In this document: positions 35,266 to 44,721 of the stretch, piece after piece
How the letters are laid out: every line of letters starts with the position of its first letter
How positions within the stretch are numbered: position 1 is the first letter of the stretch
Assembly: GCF_037153975.1 (NCBI RefSeq)
Contig: NZ_JBBAYJ010000006.1
Span: 62,001-126,000 of the forward strand
Length of the DNA stretch: 64,000 nucleotides
Direction of reading: 5' to 3'
Origin: Aquipuribacter sp. SD81
GTDB lineage: Bacteria > Actinomycetota > Actinomycetes > Actinomycetales > JBBAYJ01
The notes under the pieces: model-generated
Databases searched by the model: none
Seen by the model: the letters and a program-made list of their open reading frames with translations, nothing else
What the model was told of the DNA's origin: nothing
Position numbers and translations under genes: made by a program

Positions 35266-37872
35266 TTGGACGCGAAGCTCACCACCCGTAGCCAGGAGGC
35301 GCTGTCCTCCGCCGTCCACCGGGCGACCACCGGCGGCAACCCCTTCGTCGAGCCGGCGCACCTGCTGCAGGCCCTCCTCGCCGACAGCGCGGGCGTGCCC
35401 GGGGCGCTGCTCGCGGCCACGGGGGCGGACCCGGTCGCGCTGCGGCGCCGGGCCGAGGCGCTCGTGGACGCGCTGCCGAGCGCGACGGGCTCGTCGGTGA
35501 CCGAGCCGCGCGTGTCGCGCGGGGTGCACACGGTCCTCAACGCCGCCGGCGACGAGATGCGCGCGCTCGACGACACCTTCGTGTCCACCGAGCACCTGCT
35601 CCTCGGGGTGGCCGCCGACACCGGCGCCGCCGGTGAGGCGCTGCGCGCCGCGGGCGCCACCCGCGACGGCCTGCTCGCCGCGCTGCCGCAGGTGCGCGGC
35701 GCCGCCAAGGTCACGAGCCCCGACCCGGAGGGCACGTTCGACGCGCTGCAGAAGTACGGCCGCGACCTCACCGCCGACGCCCGCGAGGGCCGGCTGGACC
35801 CCGTCATCGGCCGCGACGCGGAGATCCGCCGGGTCGTGCAGGTGCTGAGCCGCCGCACGAAGAACAACCCCGTCCTCATCGGCGAGCCCGGCGTCGGCAA
35901 GACCGCCGTCGTCGAGGGGCTCGCGCAGCGCATCGTGGACGGCGACGTGCCGGAGTCGCTGCGCGACAAGCGCCTCGTCGCCCTCGACCTCGGCGCGATG
36001 GTCGCCGGCGCGAAGTACCGCGGCGAGTTCGAGGAGCGGCTCAAGGCCGTCCTCGCCGAGATCGAGGCCTCCGACGGCCAGGTCGTCACCTTCATCGACG
36101 AGCTCCACACCGTGGTCGGGGCAGGCGCCGCCGAGGGCGCGATGGACGCGGGCAACATGCTCAAGCCGCTGCTCGCCCGCGGCGCGCTGCGCCTCGTGGG
36201 CGCGACCACGCTCGACGAGTACCGCGAGCGCATCGAGAAGGACGCGGCGCTGGAGCGCCGGTTCCAGCAGGTCGTCGTCGGCGAGCCGTCGCCGGAGGAC
36301 ACCGTCGCGATCCTCCGCGGCCTCAAGGAGCGCTACGAGGCGCACCACCGCGTGCAGATCGAGGACTCCGCGCTCGTGGCGGCGGCCGTGCTGAGCCACC
36401 GCTACATCCCCGCTCGCAAGCTGCCGGACAAGGCGATCGACCTCGTCGACGAGGCGGCGAGCCGGCTGCGGATGGAGATGGACTCCAGCCCCGTGGAGAT
36501 CGACGAGCTGCGGCGGGCCGTCGACCGGCTGCGCATGGAGGAGCTCGCGCTCGCCCGTGAGGACGACCCCGCCTCGACCGAGCGGCTCGAGCGGCTGCGC
36601 GCCGACCTCGCCGACCGCTCGGAGCGGCTGGCCGGGCTGACCGCCCGCTGGGAGTCCGAGCGCGCCGGCCTCAACCGGGTCGGCGAGCTCACGCAGCGCA
36701 TCGAGGAGATGCGGGTGCAGGCCGAGCGCGCCCAGCGCGACGGCGACCTCGAGACGGCCTCGCGCCTGCTCTACGGCGAGATCCCGGCCGCGCACAAGGA
36801 GCTCGAGGCGGCCGGGTCGGCCGGTGCGGCCGCGGAGGCCGCCGACCGCATGGTCAACGAGAAGGTGACCGCCGAGGACGTGGCCGAGGTCGTGGCCGCG
36901 TGGACGGGCATCCCGACCGGGCGCCTGCTCGAGGGCGAGACCGAGAAGCTGCTGCACATGGAGGAGGTGCTCGGCCGCCGCCTCGTCGGCCAGGCCGAGG
37001 CCGTCCGGGCCGTCTCCGACGCCGTGCGCCGCTCGCGCGCCGGCATCTCCGACCCCGACCGGCCGACGGGTTCCTTCCTGTTCCTCGGCCCGACGGGCGT
37101 CGGCAAGACCGAGCTCGCCAAGGCGCTCGCGGACTTCCTCTTCGACGACGAGCGGGCGATGGTCCGCATCGACATGAGCGAGTACGGCGAGAAGCACTCC
37201 GTCGCCCGGCTCGTCGGTGCGCCCCCCGGGTACGTCGGCTACGAGTCCGGCGGCCAGCTCACCGAGGCCGTGCGCCGCCGGCCGTACTCCGTCGTCCTGC
37301 TCGACGAGGTCGAGAAGGCCCACCCCGAGGTCTTCGACGTCCTCCTGCAGGTGCTCGACGACGGCCGGCTGACGGACGGGCAGGGCCGGACGGTCGACTT
37401 CCGCAACGTCATCCTCGTGCTCACGAGCAACCTCGGGTCGACCGCCCTCATGGACACGTCGCTGTCGCGCGAGGACCGACGCGGCGCGGTCATGGACGCG
37501 GTGCGGATGGCGTTCAAGCCGGAGTTCGTCAACCGGCTCGACGAGGTCGTCGTCTTCGACCCGCTCAGCCTGGAGGAGCTCGGCCACGTCGTCGACCTGC
37601 ACGTCGACCTGCTCGCCGCCCGGCTCGCCGAGCGCCGGCTGCAGCTGGACGTGACGCCGGCCGCCCGGGAGTGGCTCGCGCTCACCGGCTACGACCCGGC
37701 CTACGGCGCCCGGCCGCTGCGCCGGCTCGTGCAGCGTGAGATCGGCGACCGGCTCGCGCGCGCCCTCCTCGCGGGCGAGGTGGTGGACGGCGACACCGTC
37801 GTGGTCGACACGACCGGCGACGACGGTGCCCCCGGGCTCAGCGTCCTGCCGGTCGCCCGCACGACGGTGTGA
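35266..37872 (+). CDS. clpB: Disaggregase ClpB (Hsp100)
   Basis: 868 aa. The start is TTG 35266, 5 nt after AGGAGG, giving the family N-terminus [20 protein letters not shown]; no ATG is available in frame. Clp_N domain ~1-145, AAA+ module 1 with [10 protein letters not shown] and [21 protein letters not shown], coiled-coil middle domain (~400-520, [21 protein letters not shown] region), then AAA+ module 2 with [40 protein letters not shown] and VLTSNLGS. It works with DnaK-DnaJ-GrpE to resolve aggregates and shares their HspR control through two HAIR sites. Ends at a hairpin terminator. Confidence 0.98.
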   Translation: MDAKLTTRSQEALSSAVHRATTGGNPFVEPAHLLQALLADSAGVPGALLAATGADPVALRRRAEALVDALPSATGSSVTEPRVSRGVHTVLNAAGDEMRALDDTFVSTEHLLLGVAADTGAAGEALRAAGATRDGLLAALPQVRGAAKVTSPDPEGTFDALQKYGRDLTADAREGRLDPVIGRDAEIRRVVQVLSRRTKNNPVLIGEPGVGKTAVVEGLAQRIVDGDVPESLRDKRLVALDLGAMVAGAKYRGEFEERLKAVLAEIEASDGQVVTFIDELHTVVGAGAAEGAMDAGNMLKPLLARGALRLVGATTLDEYRERIEKDAALERRFQQVVVGEPSPEDTVAILRGLKERYEAHHRVQIEDSALVAAAVLSHRYIPARKLPDKAIDLVDEAASRLRMEMDSSPVEIDELRRAVDRLRMEELALAREDDPASTERLERLRADLADRSERLAGLTARWESERAGLNRVGELTQRIEEMRVQAERAQRDGDLETASRLLYGEIPAAHKELEAAGSAGAAAEAADRMVNEKVTAEDVAEVVAAWTGIPTGRLLEGETEKLLHMEEVLGRRLVGQAEAVRAVSDAVRRSRAGISDPDRPTGSFLFLGPTGVGKTELAKALADFLFDDERAMVRIDMSEYGEKHSVARLVGAPPGYVGYESGGQLTEAVRRRPYSVVLLDEVEKAHPEVFDVLLQVLDDGRLTDGQGRTVDFRNVILVLTSNLGSTALMDTSLSREDRRGAVMDAVRMAFKPEFVNRLDEVVVFDPLSLEELGHVVDLHVDLLAARLAERRLQLDVTPAAREWLALTGYDPAYGARPLRRLVQREIGDRLARALLAGEVVDGDTVVVDTTGDDGAPGLSVLPVARTTV

Positions 37873-37881
37873 GCTCCCCCT

Positions 37882-37919
37882 CCTGCCCCGGGGCGCCCGT
37901 GCGGGTGGCCCGGGGCAGG
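37882..37919 (+). terminator. clpB terminator
   Basis: 11-bp perfect stem CCTGCCCCGGG (37882-37892) and CCCGGGGCAGG (37909-37919), 9 nt after the clpB stop. The loop can pair further. Confidence 0.75.
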
Positions 37920-38042
37920 GCGGGACCGCACCCGGGGCCCGGCGGGCCGGTTTCGCGCGCGAGCGCCGGGGGTACCCGACGCTCACAGCACCCCCGGCGC
38001 AGCGGAGCGGCGGCGCGGTGCCCCGAGCAGGGGGAGACGGTC

Positions 38043-39506
38043 ATGGCGACATCCCAGGGGCGGACCTCGACGGTCGCGGCGGAGGACGGCAGCCACCACA
38101 CCGCCAACGCCGTCCTCATCTCGGTGGTCGCGGCGATCGGCGGCTTCCTGTTCGGCTTCGACACCGCCGTCATCAACGGCGCGGTCGACGCGCTCAGCGG
38201 CGCCTTCGATCTCTCGCCGGGCCTGACGGGCTTCGCCGTCTCCAGCGCGCTCCTCGGCTGCGCGCTCGGGGCGTGGTTCGCCGGCAGCCTCGCCGACCGC
38301 TTCGGTCGCAAGGTCGTCATGATCATCGCGGCCGTGCTGTTCCTCGCCAGCGCGATCGGCTCCGGGCTCGCCTTCGGCGTCGCCGACCTCATCGTGTGGC
38401 GCGTGGTCGGCGGCCTCGGGGTCGGCACGGCGTCGGTCATCGCGCCCGCCTACATCGCCGAGATCTCGCCGGCGAGCATCCGCGGGCGCCTCGGCTCGCT
38501 GCAGCAGCTCGCGATCGTCACGGGCATCTTCGTCGCCCTGCTGTCCGACGCCTTCCTCGCCGGCGCGGCCGGCGGCGCCGCCGAGGACCTGTGGGCCGGT
38601 CTGGCCGCCTGGCGCTGAATGTTCCTCGCCGAGGCCGTCCCGGCCATCGCCTACGGCGTCCTCGCCCTCACCATCCCCGAGTCGCCGCGCTACCTCGTGG
38701 CGCAGGGCGAGGACACGCGCGCCCGCGACGTGCTCGTGCGGCTCATGAGCCGTGAGAGCGCGCGCGAGCGGATCGAGGCCATCAAGAACTCCCTCAAGGG
38801 GGAGAAGCTCGTCGGGCTGCGCAACCTCGTCGGCGACGCCGCGGGGCTGAAGCCCATCGTGTGGGTCGGCATCGCCCTGTCGCTGTTCCAGCAGCTCGTG
38901 GGCATCAACGTGATCTTCTACTACTCCACGACGCTGTGGCGCTCCGTCGGCTTCGAGGAGTCCGACGCCCTCACCGTCACCGTCATCACGTCCGTCACCA
39001 ACGTGCTCGTGACGGTCGTCGCGATCCTGCTGGTCGACCGCATCGGCCGGCGCCCGCTGCTGCTCATCGGCTCGACCGCCATGACCCTCGCCCTCGCGAC
39101 CATGGCCATCTGCTTCTCGCAGTCGACCGGAAGCGGCGAGGACGTCTCCCTGCCCGACCCCTACTCGACCGTGGCGCTCGTGGCCGCCAACGTGTTCGTC
39201 GTCGGGTTCGGCGTGTCGTGGGGTCCCGTCGTGTGGGTGCTCCTCGGCGAGATGTTCCCCAACCGGCTGCGGGCACCGGCCCTCGCCGTGGCGGCGGCCG
39301 CACAGTGGCTGGCGAACTTCGCCGTCAGCACGACCTTCCCGTGGCTGTCGGAGAACGCGGGCCTCGCTCTCACCTACGGCGGCTACGCGGCCTTCGCGCT
39401 GCTGTCCGGCCTGTTCGTCCTCGGCTTCGTGCGCGAGACGAAGGGCCAGGAGCTCGAGGACATGACGGGTGGCACACGACGGGCCAGGGAGCCCGCGCGG
39501 GTGTGA
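38043..39506 (+). pseudogene. MFS sugar porter interrupted by an in-frame TGA
   Basis: Reading through, the frame encodes about 486 aa of an SP-family sugar/H+ symporter (XylE/GalP-like): GFLFGFDTAVINGAVDAL, GSLADRFGRKVVM, RVVGGLGVGTASVIAPAYIAEISPASIRGRL, PESPRYLVAQGEDTRARDVL, FQQLVGINVIFYYSTTLWRSVGF, DRIGRRPLLLIG, FGVSWGPVVWVLLGEMFPNRLRA and FVRETKGQELEDM. Codon 192 is TGA at 38616-38618, in AWR*MFLAEAVPA, where relatives usually have WRWMF; one G-to-A change (TGG to TGA) explains it. An ATG follows the stop directly, so reinitiation could make the C-terminal half (38619-39506). Pseudogene, readthrough or a base-call error are all possible. Start ATG 38043 follows GGGGGAGA. Confidence 0.8.
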
Positions 39507-39555
39507 CCATGCGTCAGGGCGCATGTCGCACAGGTAACGGACGGTCGCAAAGCCT

Positions 39556-39583
39556 TCACCTCTCGCCCGTCCTCGACTACGTT
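39556..39583 (+). promoter_or_regulatory. Candidate promoter of the M28 peptidase gene
   Basis: Approximate span. TTCACC (about 39555-39560) and TACGTT (39578-39583) are 17 nt apart, and the peptidase ATG is 37 nt downstream with a GAGAGGGAT ribosome-binding segment. Confidence 0.4.
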
Positions 39584-39619
39584 TCGCCGGTCGGGGGACA
39601 TCGAAACGAGAGGGATCTC

Positions 39620-41218
39620 ATGCGTCCACGTACTACTGCCCTGCGCGCCGGCACCGTCGCCGCCGCCGCGGGGTCGCTGGTCGCCGCGACCGTCGCGGTG
39701 CTGCCGGCGCAGGCCGCTCCTGCCCAGCAGGCCTGCGACACGCGCACGAACAACACGTACTCCAAGCTGCTGGAGTGCGTCCGCGTCGAGGGCGTCGTCG
39801 AGCACCTGGAGGCGCTGCAGGCCATCGCCGACGCCAACGACGACAACCGCGCGTCGGAGACGCCCGGCTACGACGCGAGCGTCGACTACGTCGTCGAGAC
39901 GCTGGAGGACGCCGGCTGGACCGCCGAGGTCGTGCCGTTCACCTACGCCGCCGCCGAGGTGTCGCTGGACCAGCTGAGCCCGGTGACGGCCGGCTACCCG
40001 GCGAACGACGCGACCGGCACCGGCGAGGGCGACGTCACCGCCGACGTCGTGCCGGTCGACATCAACCTCACGCCGCCGCGGGCCAACTCCAGCGGCTGCG
40101 AGGCGTCCGACTTCGCGGGCTTCCCCGTCGGCTCGATCGCGCTCGTGCAGCGCGGGTCGTGCTCGTTCGCGATCAAGGCGCTCAACGCCGAGGCCGCGGG
40201 TGCCGCCGGCGTCATCATCTTCAACCAGGGCGACACCGACGCCGTCGACCGCAACAACGCGATCAACCCGACGCTGGGCGGCGACGACATCGTCGACATC
40301 CCCGTCGTCGGCACGACCTTCGCCGCCGGCGAGGCGCTCGCCCAGGCGGGCTCGACCGCGCGCCTCGTCGTCGACTTCTACGACGCCGAGTCCTACAACG
40401 TCATCGGCGAGCTCGCCGGCAAGACGGACGACAACGTCGTCATGGCCGGCGCGCACCTCGACTCCGTCCCGGCCGGCCCGGGCATCAACGACAACGGCAG
40501 CGGCTCCGCGGCGCTGCTGGAGCTCGCGCAGCAGCTGTCGAAGTCCAAGCCGAACAACACCATCCGCTTCGCGTGGTGGGGTGCGGAGGAGCTCGGTCTC
40601 ATCGGCTCCACCGAGTGGGTCGAGCAGCGCAGCGAGGAGGAGCTCGACGACATCGCGCTCTACCTCAACTTCGACATGATCGGCTCGCCGAACTACTACC
40701 TCGGCGTCTACGACGCCAACGAGTCGAGCTTCGAGGCGCCGGTCGTCGTGCCCGAGGGCTCCGAGGACATCGAGCAGACCCTCGAGGAGTACTTCACGCT
40801 GGCCGGGGCGCCGTACGACGACTCCGAGTTCAGCGGTCGCAGCGACTACCAGGCCTTCATCGAGAACGGCATCCCCTCCGGTGGTCTGTTCACCGGCGCC
40901 GAGGTCATCAAGACCGAGGAGCAGGAGGACATCTGGGGCGGCACCGCGGGTGAGCAGTTCGACCCGTGCTACCACCTCGCCTGCGACACGATCGACAACG
41001 TGTCCCTCGAGGCGCTCGAGGTCAACACCGGCGCGATCGCGTACGCGGTCCTCACGTACGCGGCCTCCACGGAGGGCGTCAACGGCGTGAGCGGCGTCAA
41101 GATCCCCGGCAAGTTCTCGGTGCCGACCGAGGTCGACGGCCCGCAGTTCTCGTTCGTCGAGGGCTCCGGTGGCGGCGGCCACGACCACAGCCACGACCAC
41201 GAGGGCGACGCCTCCTGA
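39620..41218 (+). CDS. Secreted M28 family aminopeptidase with PA domain
   Basis: 532 aa. Signal peptide ~1-33 (AVLPAQAAPAQQ). N-terminal part with CDTRTNNTYSKLLECV, a protease-associated domain insert (~125-250, VGSIALVQRGSCSFAIKALNAEAAGAAGVIIFNQG), then an M28 co-catalytic zinc domain: MAGAHLDSV (His/Asp ligands), GINDNGSGSAALLELA (bridging Asp), WWGAEELGLIGS (catalytic and ligand Glu), NFDMIGSPNYY (Asp) and the final His near HLACDTIDNV. It resembles the Streptomyces griseus aminopeptidase. The tail (GHDHSHDHEGD) is His/Asp-rich and may gather metal. Likely scavenges amino acids from extracellular peptides. Confidence 0.93.
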   Translation: MRPRTTALRAGTVAAAAGSLVAATVAVLPAQAAPAQQACDTRTNNTYSKLLECVRVEGVVEHLEALQAIADANDDNRASETPGYDASVDYVVETLEDAGWTAEVVPFTYAAAEVSLDQLSPVTAGYPANDATGTGEGDVTADVVPVDINLTPPRANSSGCEASDFAGFPVGSIALVQRGSCSFAIKALNAEAAGAAGVIIFNQGDTDAVDRNNAINPTLGGDDIVDIPVVGTTFAAGEALAQAGSTARLVVDFYDAESYNVIGELAGKTDDNVVMAGAHLDSVPAGPGINDNGSGSAALLELAQQLSKSKPNNTIRFAWWGAEELGLIGSTEWVEQRSEEELDDIALYLNFDMIGSPNYYLGVYDANESSFEAPVVVPEGSEDIEQTLEEYFTLAGAPYDDSEFSGRSDYQAFIENGIPSGGLFTGAEVIKTEEQEDIWGGTAGEQFDPCYHLACDTIDNVSLEALEVNTGAIAYAVLTYAASTEGVNGVSGVKIPGKFSVPTEVDGPQFSFVEGSGGGGHDHSHDHEGDAS

Positions 41219-41245
41219 GGCGTCACCCGATGTGAGCACCACCCG

Positions 41246-41278
41246 GCAGGGCCCGCGAGCACAGCTCGCGGGCCCTGC
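41246..41278. terminator. Bidirectional terminator between M28 peptidase and DUF368 genes
   Basis: Perfect 15-bp stem GCAGGGCCCGCGAGC (41246-41260) with its complement at 41264-41278 and a 3-nt loop ACA, 27 nt after the M28 stop. It lies between convergent genes. The remaining stretch to 41475 holds only a GTGACCGGTCAC palindrome (41346-41357) and an 11-bp direct repeat (41385-41406). Confidence 0.85.
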
Positions 41279-41475
41279 TGCGTCGTCCGGCTCGTTCGGA
41301 CGGGCTCCGGTGGTCACCGGACGGCGGACCGATCACCAGCTCCGCGTGACCGGTCACCCCCGGGTCGGCACCCCCTGCGCTGCGGTGGGGGCACAGTGGG
41401 GGCACACCCGTCGCGCGGGCAGCTCGATCGCGCCGGCGTCGCCGAGCACGTCCGGTCGCCGACGCCCGGTCGGTC

Positions 41476-42450
41476 CTACCGCACGGGGTCGTCGAGCGCC
41501 GCGCGGTCGGCCTGACGGCTCAGCCGGGCGTCGAGGGCGGTGAGCGCGAGAACGACGACAGCGCCCCCGACCGCGATGGCGACGACCCCCAGCACGCCGC
41601 CGGCCCCGTCGGCGGGACCGAGCAGGCCGCGGTCCTCGGTCTGCCACGGCCACAGCGCGCGCAACGAGCCGACCATGAGCCCGGCCATCGCGAGCAGCGT
41701 GACGTGCCGGTGCCGGGCGAGCAGCCAGCGCACGACGCGCACGAAGCTCGCGAGGCCGAGCATGGCGCCGAGGGCGAAGACACCGAGGTACGCGACGTCG
41801 CGGTCGTTGACCGCCGAGATCGTGCGGTCGTACAGCCCCACGCTCAGCAGGAAGAACGAGCCGCTGACCCCGGGCAGCACGAGCGCGCACACCGCGACGG
41901 CCGCGGCGAGCGCCACCAGCGGCAGGAACGGGTCGCTCACCCCCGAGGGGGGGAGCCCGGTCAGGAGCGCCGCGGCGATCGCGGCGGCGACGAGGACCGC
42001 CCAGTCGCGCACGCCACGGGCCCCGCCCGCCATGCGCAGCGGCACGAGGACGGACGCGGCGATGAAGCCGAAGAACAGCGCCCGCATGCCGACGGGGTAC
42101 TCCTCGAGCAGCGGCTCGATGACCGCGGCGCCGAGCACGACCGCGGCCACCATGCCGACGCCGACCGGCAGGAGCACCGACCAGTGCACCTGCCGGAGCT
42201 CCTCGCGCGCCTGCGTCGTGCGCCCGCGGACGAGCGCGAGGACGGCGCGGACCACGTGGTCGGCGCCGGTGATGAGCCGGTCGTACAGCCCCACGACGAG
42301 CGCCAGCGTCCCGCCGGAGACACCCGGCACCACCTCGGCCGCCCCGACGAGCCCGCCGCCGAGCAGGTACCCCGGCAGCCGCGCCGGGTACGACAGGTCG
42401 GTCCGGCCGCCGCGCGCGGCGGGGTCGGGACGCGTCCGCGGCTCAGACAT
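41476..42450 (-). CDS. DUF368 membrane protein (polyprenyl-phosphate translocase family)
   Basis: 324 aa with about 8-9 helices in two inverted halves. Each half carries the DUF368 re-entrant motif: AAEVVPGVSGGTLALVVGLYDRLI (~35-58) and LVLPGVSGSFFLLSVGLYDRTI (~195-216). DUF368 proteins (PopT) recycle undecaprenyl phosphate to the inner leaflet for cell-wall synthesis; that activity is known for the family and inferred here. ATG 42450. The first 8 nt overlap the end of the xthA gene, so the two are one transcript. Confidence 0.88.
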   Translation of the reverse strand: MSEPRTRPDPAARGGRTDLSYPARLPGYLLGGGLVGAAEVVPGVSGGTLALVVGLYDRLITGADHVVRAVLALVRGRTTQAREELRQVHWSVLLPVGVGMVAAVVLGAAVIEPLLEEYPVGMRALFFGFIAASVLVPLRMAGGARGVRDWAVLVAAAIAAALLTGLPPSGVSDPFLPLVALAAAVAVCALVLPGVSGSFFLLSVGLYDRTISAVNDRDVAYLGVFALGAMLGLASFVRVVRWLLARHRHVTLLAMAGLMVGSLRALWPWQTEDRGLLGPADGAGGVLGVVAIAVGGAVVVLALTALDARLSRQADRAALDDPVR

Positions 42451-43249
42451 CGAGGTCCACCACCACGGGGGCGTGGTCGCTCGGGCCCTGCCCGGTCGTC
42501 GACCCCTTGGGTTTGCGCTGCTCCCGGTCGACGCGGGCGTCGGTGACCCGGGAGGCGAAGGCGTCGTTGCCGAGCACGAGGTCGATCCGCATGCCGCGCT
42601 TCTTGGGGAACGCGAGCTGCTGGTAGTCCCAGTACGAGAACACGCCGGGGCCCGTCCGCGGCAGGACGACGTCGGTGAAGCCGTCGTCGGTGAAGGCCCG
42701 CAGGGCGGCGCGCTCCGGCTCCGTGACGTGCGTCGAGCCGACGAAGACGGCCGGGTCCCACACGTCGTCGTCGGTCGGCGCGATGTTCCAGTCGCCGACG
42801 AGGGCGAGGGGCCGGTCCGGGTGGGCGGCGAGCTCGTCGGTCGCGGCCGCCCGCAGCGCGCGCAGCCACTCGAGCTTGTACGCGTAGTGCGGGTCGTCGA
42901 CGGACCGCCCGTTCGGCACGTACAGGCTCCACAGCCGCACCCCGCCGCACGTCGCGCCGAGGGCACGCGCCTCCGCGGCGGTCGGGTCGCCGAAGCCCGG
43001 CACGCCGGGGAACCCGACCGACACGTCGGCGAGCCCGACCCGGGAGGCGATCGCCACGCCGTTCCACTGGTTGAGCCCGTGGAAGGCGACCTCGTACCCG
43101 GCGGCCTCGAAGGCCATGACGGGGAACTTGTCGTCGGCGACCTTGGTCTCCTGCAGCGCGCACACGTCGGTGCCGGACGTCTGCAGCCACTCGATCACCC
43201 GCTCGAGCCGGGACCGGAGGGAGTTGACGTTCCACGTGGCGACCCGCAC
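42443..43249 (-). CDS. xthA: Exodeoxyribonuclease III / AP endonuclease
   Basis: 268 aa EEP-family nuclease for base-excision repair. Active-site motifs: VATWNVNSLRSR (Asn), CALQETKVAD (metal Glu), LWSLYVPNG (Tyr), LVGDWNIAPTDDD (Asp/Asn), SYWDYQ, GMRIDLVLG and GPSDHAPVVVDLDV (catalytic Asp-His). GTG 43249 is chosen because a TACCGT -10 ends 6 nt upstream with no Shine-Dalgarno, indicating a leaderless mRNA. Cotranscribed with the overlapping DUF368 gene; divergent from the SDR gene. Confidence 0.95.
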   Translation of the reverse strand: MRVATWNVNSLRSRLERVIEWLQTSGTDVCALQETKVADDKFPVMAFEAAGYEVAFHGLNQWNGVAIASRVGLADVSVGFPGVPGFGDPTAAEARALGATCGGVRLWSLYVPNGRSVDDPHYAYKLEWLRALRAAATDELAAHPDRPLALVGDWNIAPTDDDVWDPAVFVGSTHVTEPERAALRAFTDDGFTDVVLPRTGPGVFSYWDYQQLAFPKKRGMRIDLVLGNDAFASRVTDARVDREQRKPKGSTTGQGPSDHAPVVVDLDV

Positions 43250-43255
43250 GGCGCC

Positions 43256-43261
43256 ACGGTA
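43256..43261 (-). promoter_or_regulatory. -10 element TACCGT of the xthA leaderless promoter
   Basis: On the minus strand TACCGT ends 6 nt before GTG 43249. It fixes the xthA start choice. Confidence 0.55.
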
Positions 43262-43281
43262 GGCCACGCCGGGGACGGCGA

Positions 43282-43287
43282 TACGCT
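43282..43287 (+). promoter_or_regulatory. -10 element TACGCT of the SDR gene promoter
   Basis: TACGCT lies 7 nt before GTG 43295 and 21 nt from the opposing xthA -10. Two back-to-back leaderless promoters share about 45 nt. Confidence 0.5.
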
Positions 43288-43294
43288 GCCCGTC

Positions 43295-44098
43295 GTGCCT
43301 GCACCCGACCGACGGCCCGTGGCCCTGGTGACGGGGCCCACCTCCGGCATCGGCGAGTCCTTCGCGCGGCGGCTCGCCGCCGAGGGGCACGACCTCGTGC
43401 TCGTCTCCCGCGACCGGGGCCGTCTCGACGCGCTCGCCGCCTCGCTCGCCGCCCGCCACGAGGTCGCGTGCGAGGTGCTGCCCGCGGACCTGTCCCGGCG
43501 CGAGGACGTGCTCCGCGTGGCGGAGCGGCTGCGCGACGACGAGCGGCCCGTCGACCTCCTCGTCAACAACGCGGGGCTGGGGGTCAACCAGCGCTTCGTG
43601 GGCGGCGACCTCGACGCCGAGCTCCGGCAGCTCGACGTGCTCGCGACCGCGGTCCTCGTGCTGTGCCACGCCGCGGCGCCGGGGATGGTCGCACGCGGCC
43701 GCGGCGCCGTCGTCAACGTGAGCTCGGTCGCCGGCTTCGGGCCGATGGGCAGCTACTCCGCCGCCAAGGCGTGGTGCACGTCGTTCACCGAGCACCTCGC
43801 CGCGACCCTGCGCGGCACGGGCGTCACGGCGACCGCGCTGTGCCCCGGCTTCGTGCGCACCGAGTTCCACAGCCGCGCGGGGATGGACGTCGGCGCCCGC
43901 ACCTCCGGCTGGTGGCTCGACAGCGACGACCTCGTCGAGGACTGCCTCGCCGACGTCCGGCGCGGGCGGGTGCTCAGCGTGCCGAGCCGACGCTACACAG
44001 CGCTCGTCGCCCTGCTCGCCCTGCTCCCGCCGGGCGGCTACCGTGCGCGCCTGCTCTCGGCGGGGCGCAGGCGCACCGGCACGAGCCGGCACGACTGA
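43295..44098 (+). CDS. Short-chain dehydrogenase/reductase
   Basis: 267 aa classical SDR. Nucleotide-binding motif VTGPTSGIGESFARRLA (~12-28), NNAGLG, active-site Ser in VVNVSSVAGF and Tyr-Lys in SYSAAKAW, then CPGFVRTEFH. The C-terminal YTALVALLALLPPGGYRARLL segment is hydrophobic and may touch the membrane, as in SDRs acting on lipids. Substrate unknown. GTG 43295 with a leaderless -10. The pyrE gene follows after 50 nt. Confidence 0.9.
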   Translation: MPAPDRRPVALVTGPTSGIGESFARRLAAEGHDLVLVSRDRGRLDALAASLAARHEVACEVLPADLSRREDVLRVAERLRDDERPVDLLVNNAGLGVNQRFVGGDLDAELRQLDVLATAVLVLCHAAAPGMVARGRGAVVNVSSVAGFGPMGSYSAAKAWCTSFTEHLAATLRGTGVTATALCPGFVRTEFHSRAGMDVGARTSGWWLDSDDLVEDCLADVRRGRVLSVPSRRYTALVALLALLPPGGYRARLLSAGRRRTGTSRHD

Positions 44099-44148
44099 GC
44101 ACCGGCCGGCTCACCCACCGCCCGCCCGCCCCGGACCCAGGAGGACCC

Positions 44149-44721
44149 ATGCCGGCTCCCGCAGCCGCCGCCGGTGACGGCGACGCCCGCGCGCGCCTCG
44201 CCGCGCTCGTCGTCGAGCGGGCCGTCGTGCACGGCGAGGTGACGCTCGCCTCGGGCAGGGTCGCGCCGTACTACGTCGACCTGCGCCGGGTCACCCTCGA
44301 CGGGGAGGTGGCCCCGCTCGTCGGCGAGGTCATGCTCGACCTCGTCGCCGACCTCGACGTCGACGCGGTCGGTGGCCTCACGCTCGGCGCGGACCCGGTC
44401 GCGACGGCCATGCTGCACGCGGCCGCGGCCCGGGGCCGGCGTCTCGACGCCTTCGTCGTGCGCAAGGCGGGCAAGGCGCACGGGCTGCAGCGGCGCATCG
44501 AGGGCCCGGACGTCGCCGGTCGGCGGGTGCTCGCGGTGGAGGACACCTCGACGACGGGGGAGTCGGTCCTCACCGCCGTCGAGGCGCTGCGCGAGGCGGG
44601 GGCCGACGTCGTCGCCGTGGCCACGATCGTCGACCGCGGCACGGGTGCCGCCGACCGGGTCGCGGCCGCCGGCCTGCTCTACCGTTCCGCGCTCGACCTC
44701 GGGGACCTCGGGCTGACGTGA
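44149..44721 (+). CDS. pyrE: Orotate phosphoribosyltransferase
   Basis: 190 aa. Makes OMP from orotate and PRPP in pyrimidine synthesis. Type I PRTase fold: GEVTLASGRVAPYYVDLRRV near the N-terminus, the flexible loop with VRKAGKAHGLQRRIEGP, and the PRPP loop VLAVEDTSTTGESVLTAVEAL. ATG 44149 follows GGAGGA. The stop overlaps the GTG of the trmH-like gene by 4 nt, a gene order common in actinobacteria. Confidence 0.94.
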   Translation: MPAPAAAAGDGDARARLAALVVERAVVHGEVTLASGRVAPYYVDLRRVTLDGEVAPLVGEVMLDLVADLDVDAVGGLTLGADPVATAMLHAAAARGRRLDAFVVRKAGKAHGLQRRIEGPDVAGRRVLAVEDTSTTGESVLTAVEALREAGADVVAVATIVDRGTGAADRVAAAGLLYRSALDLGDLGLT

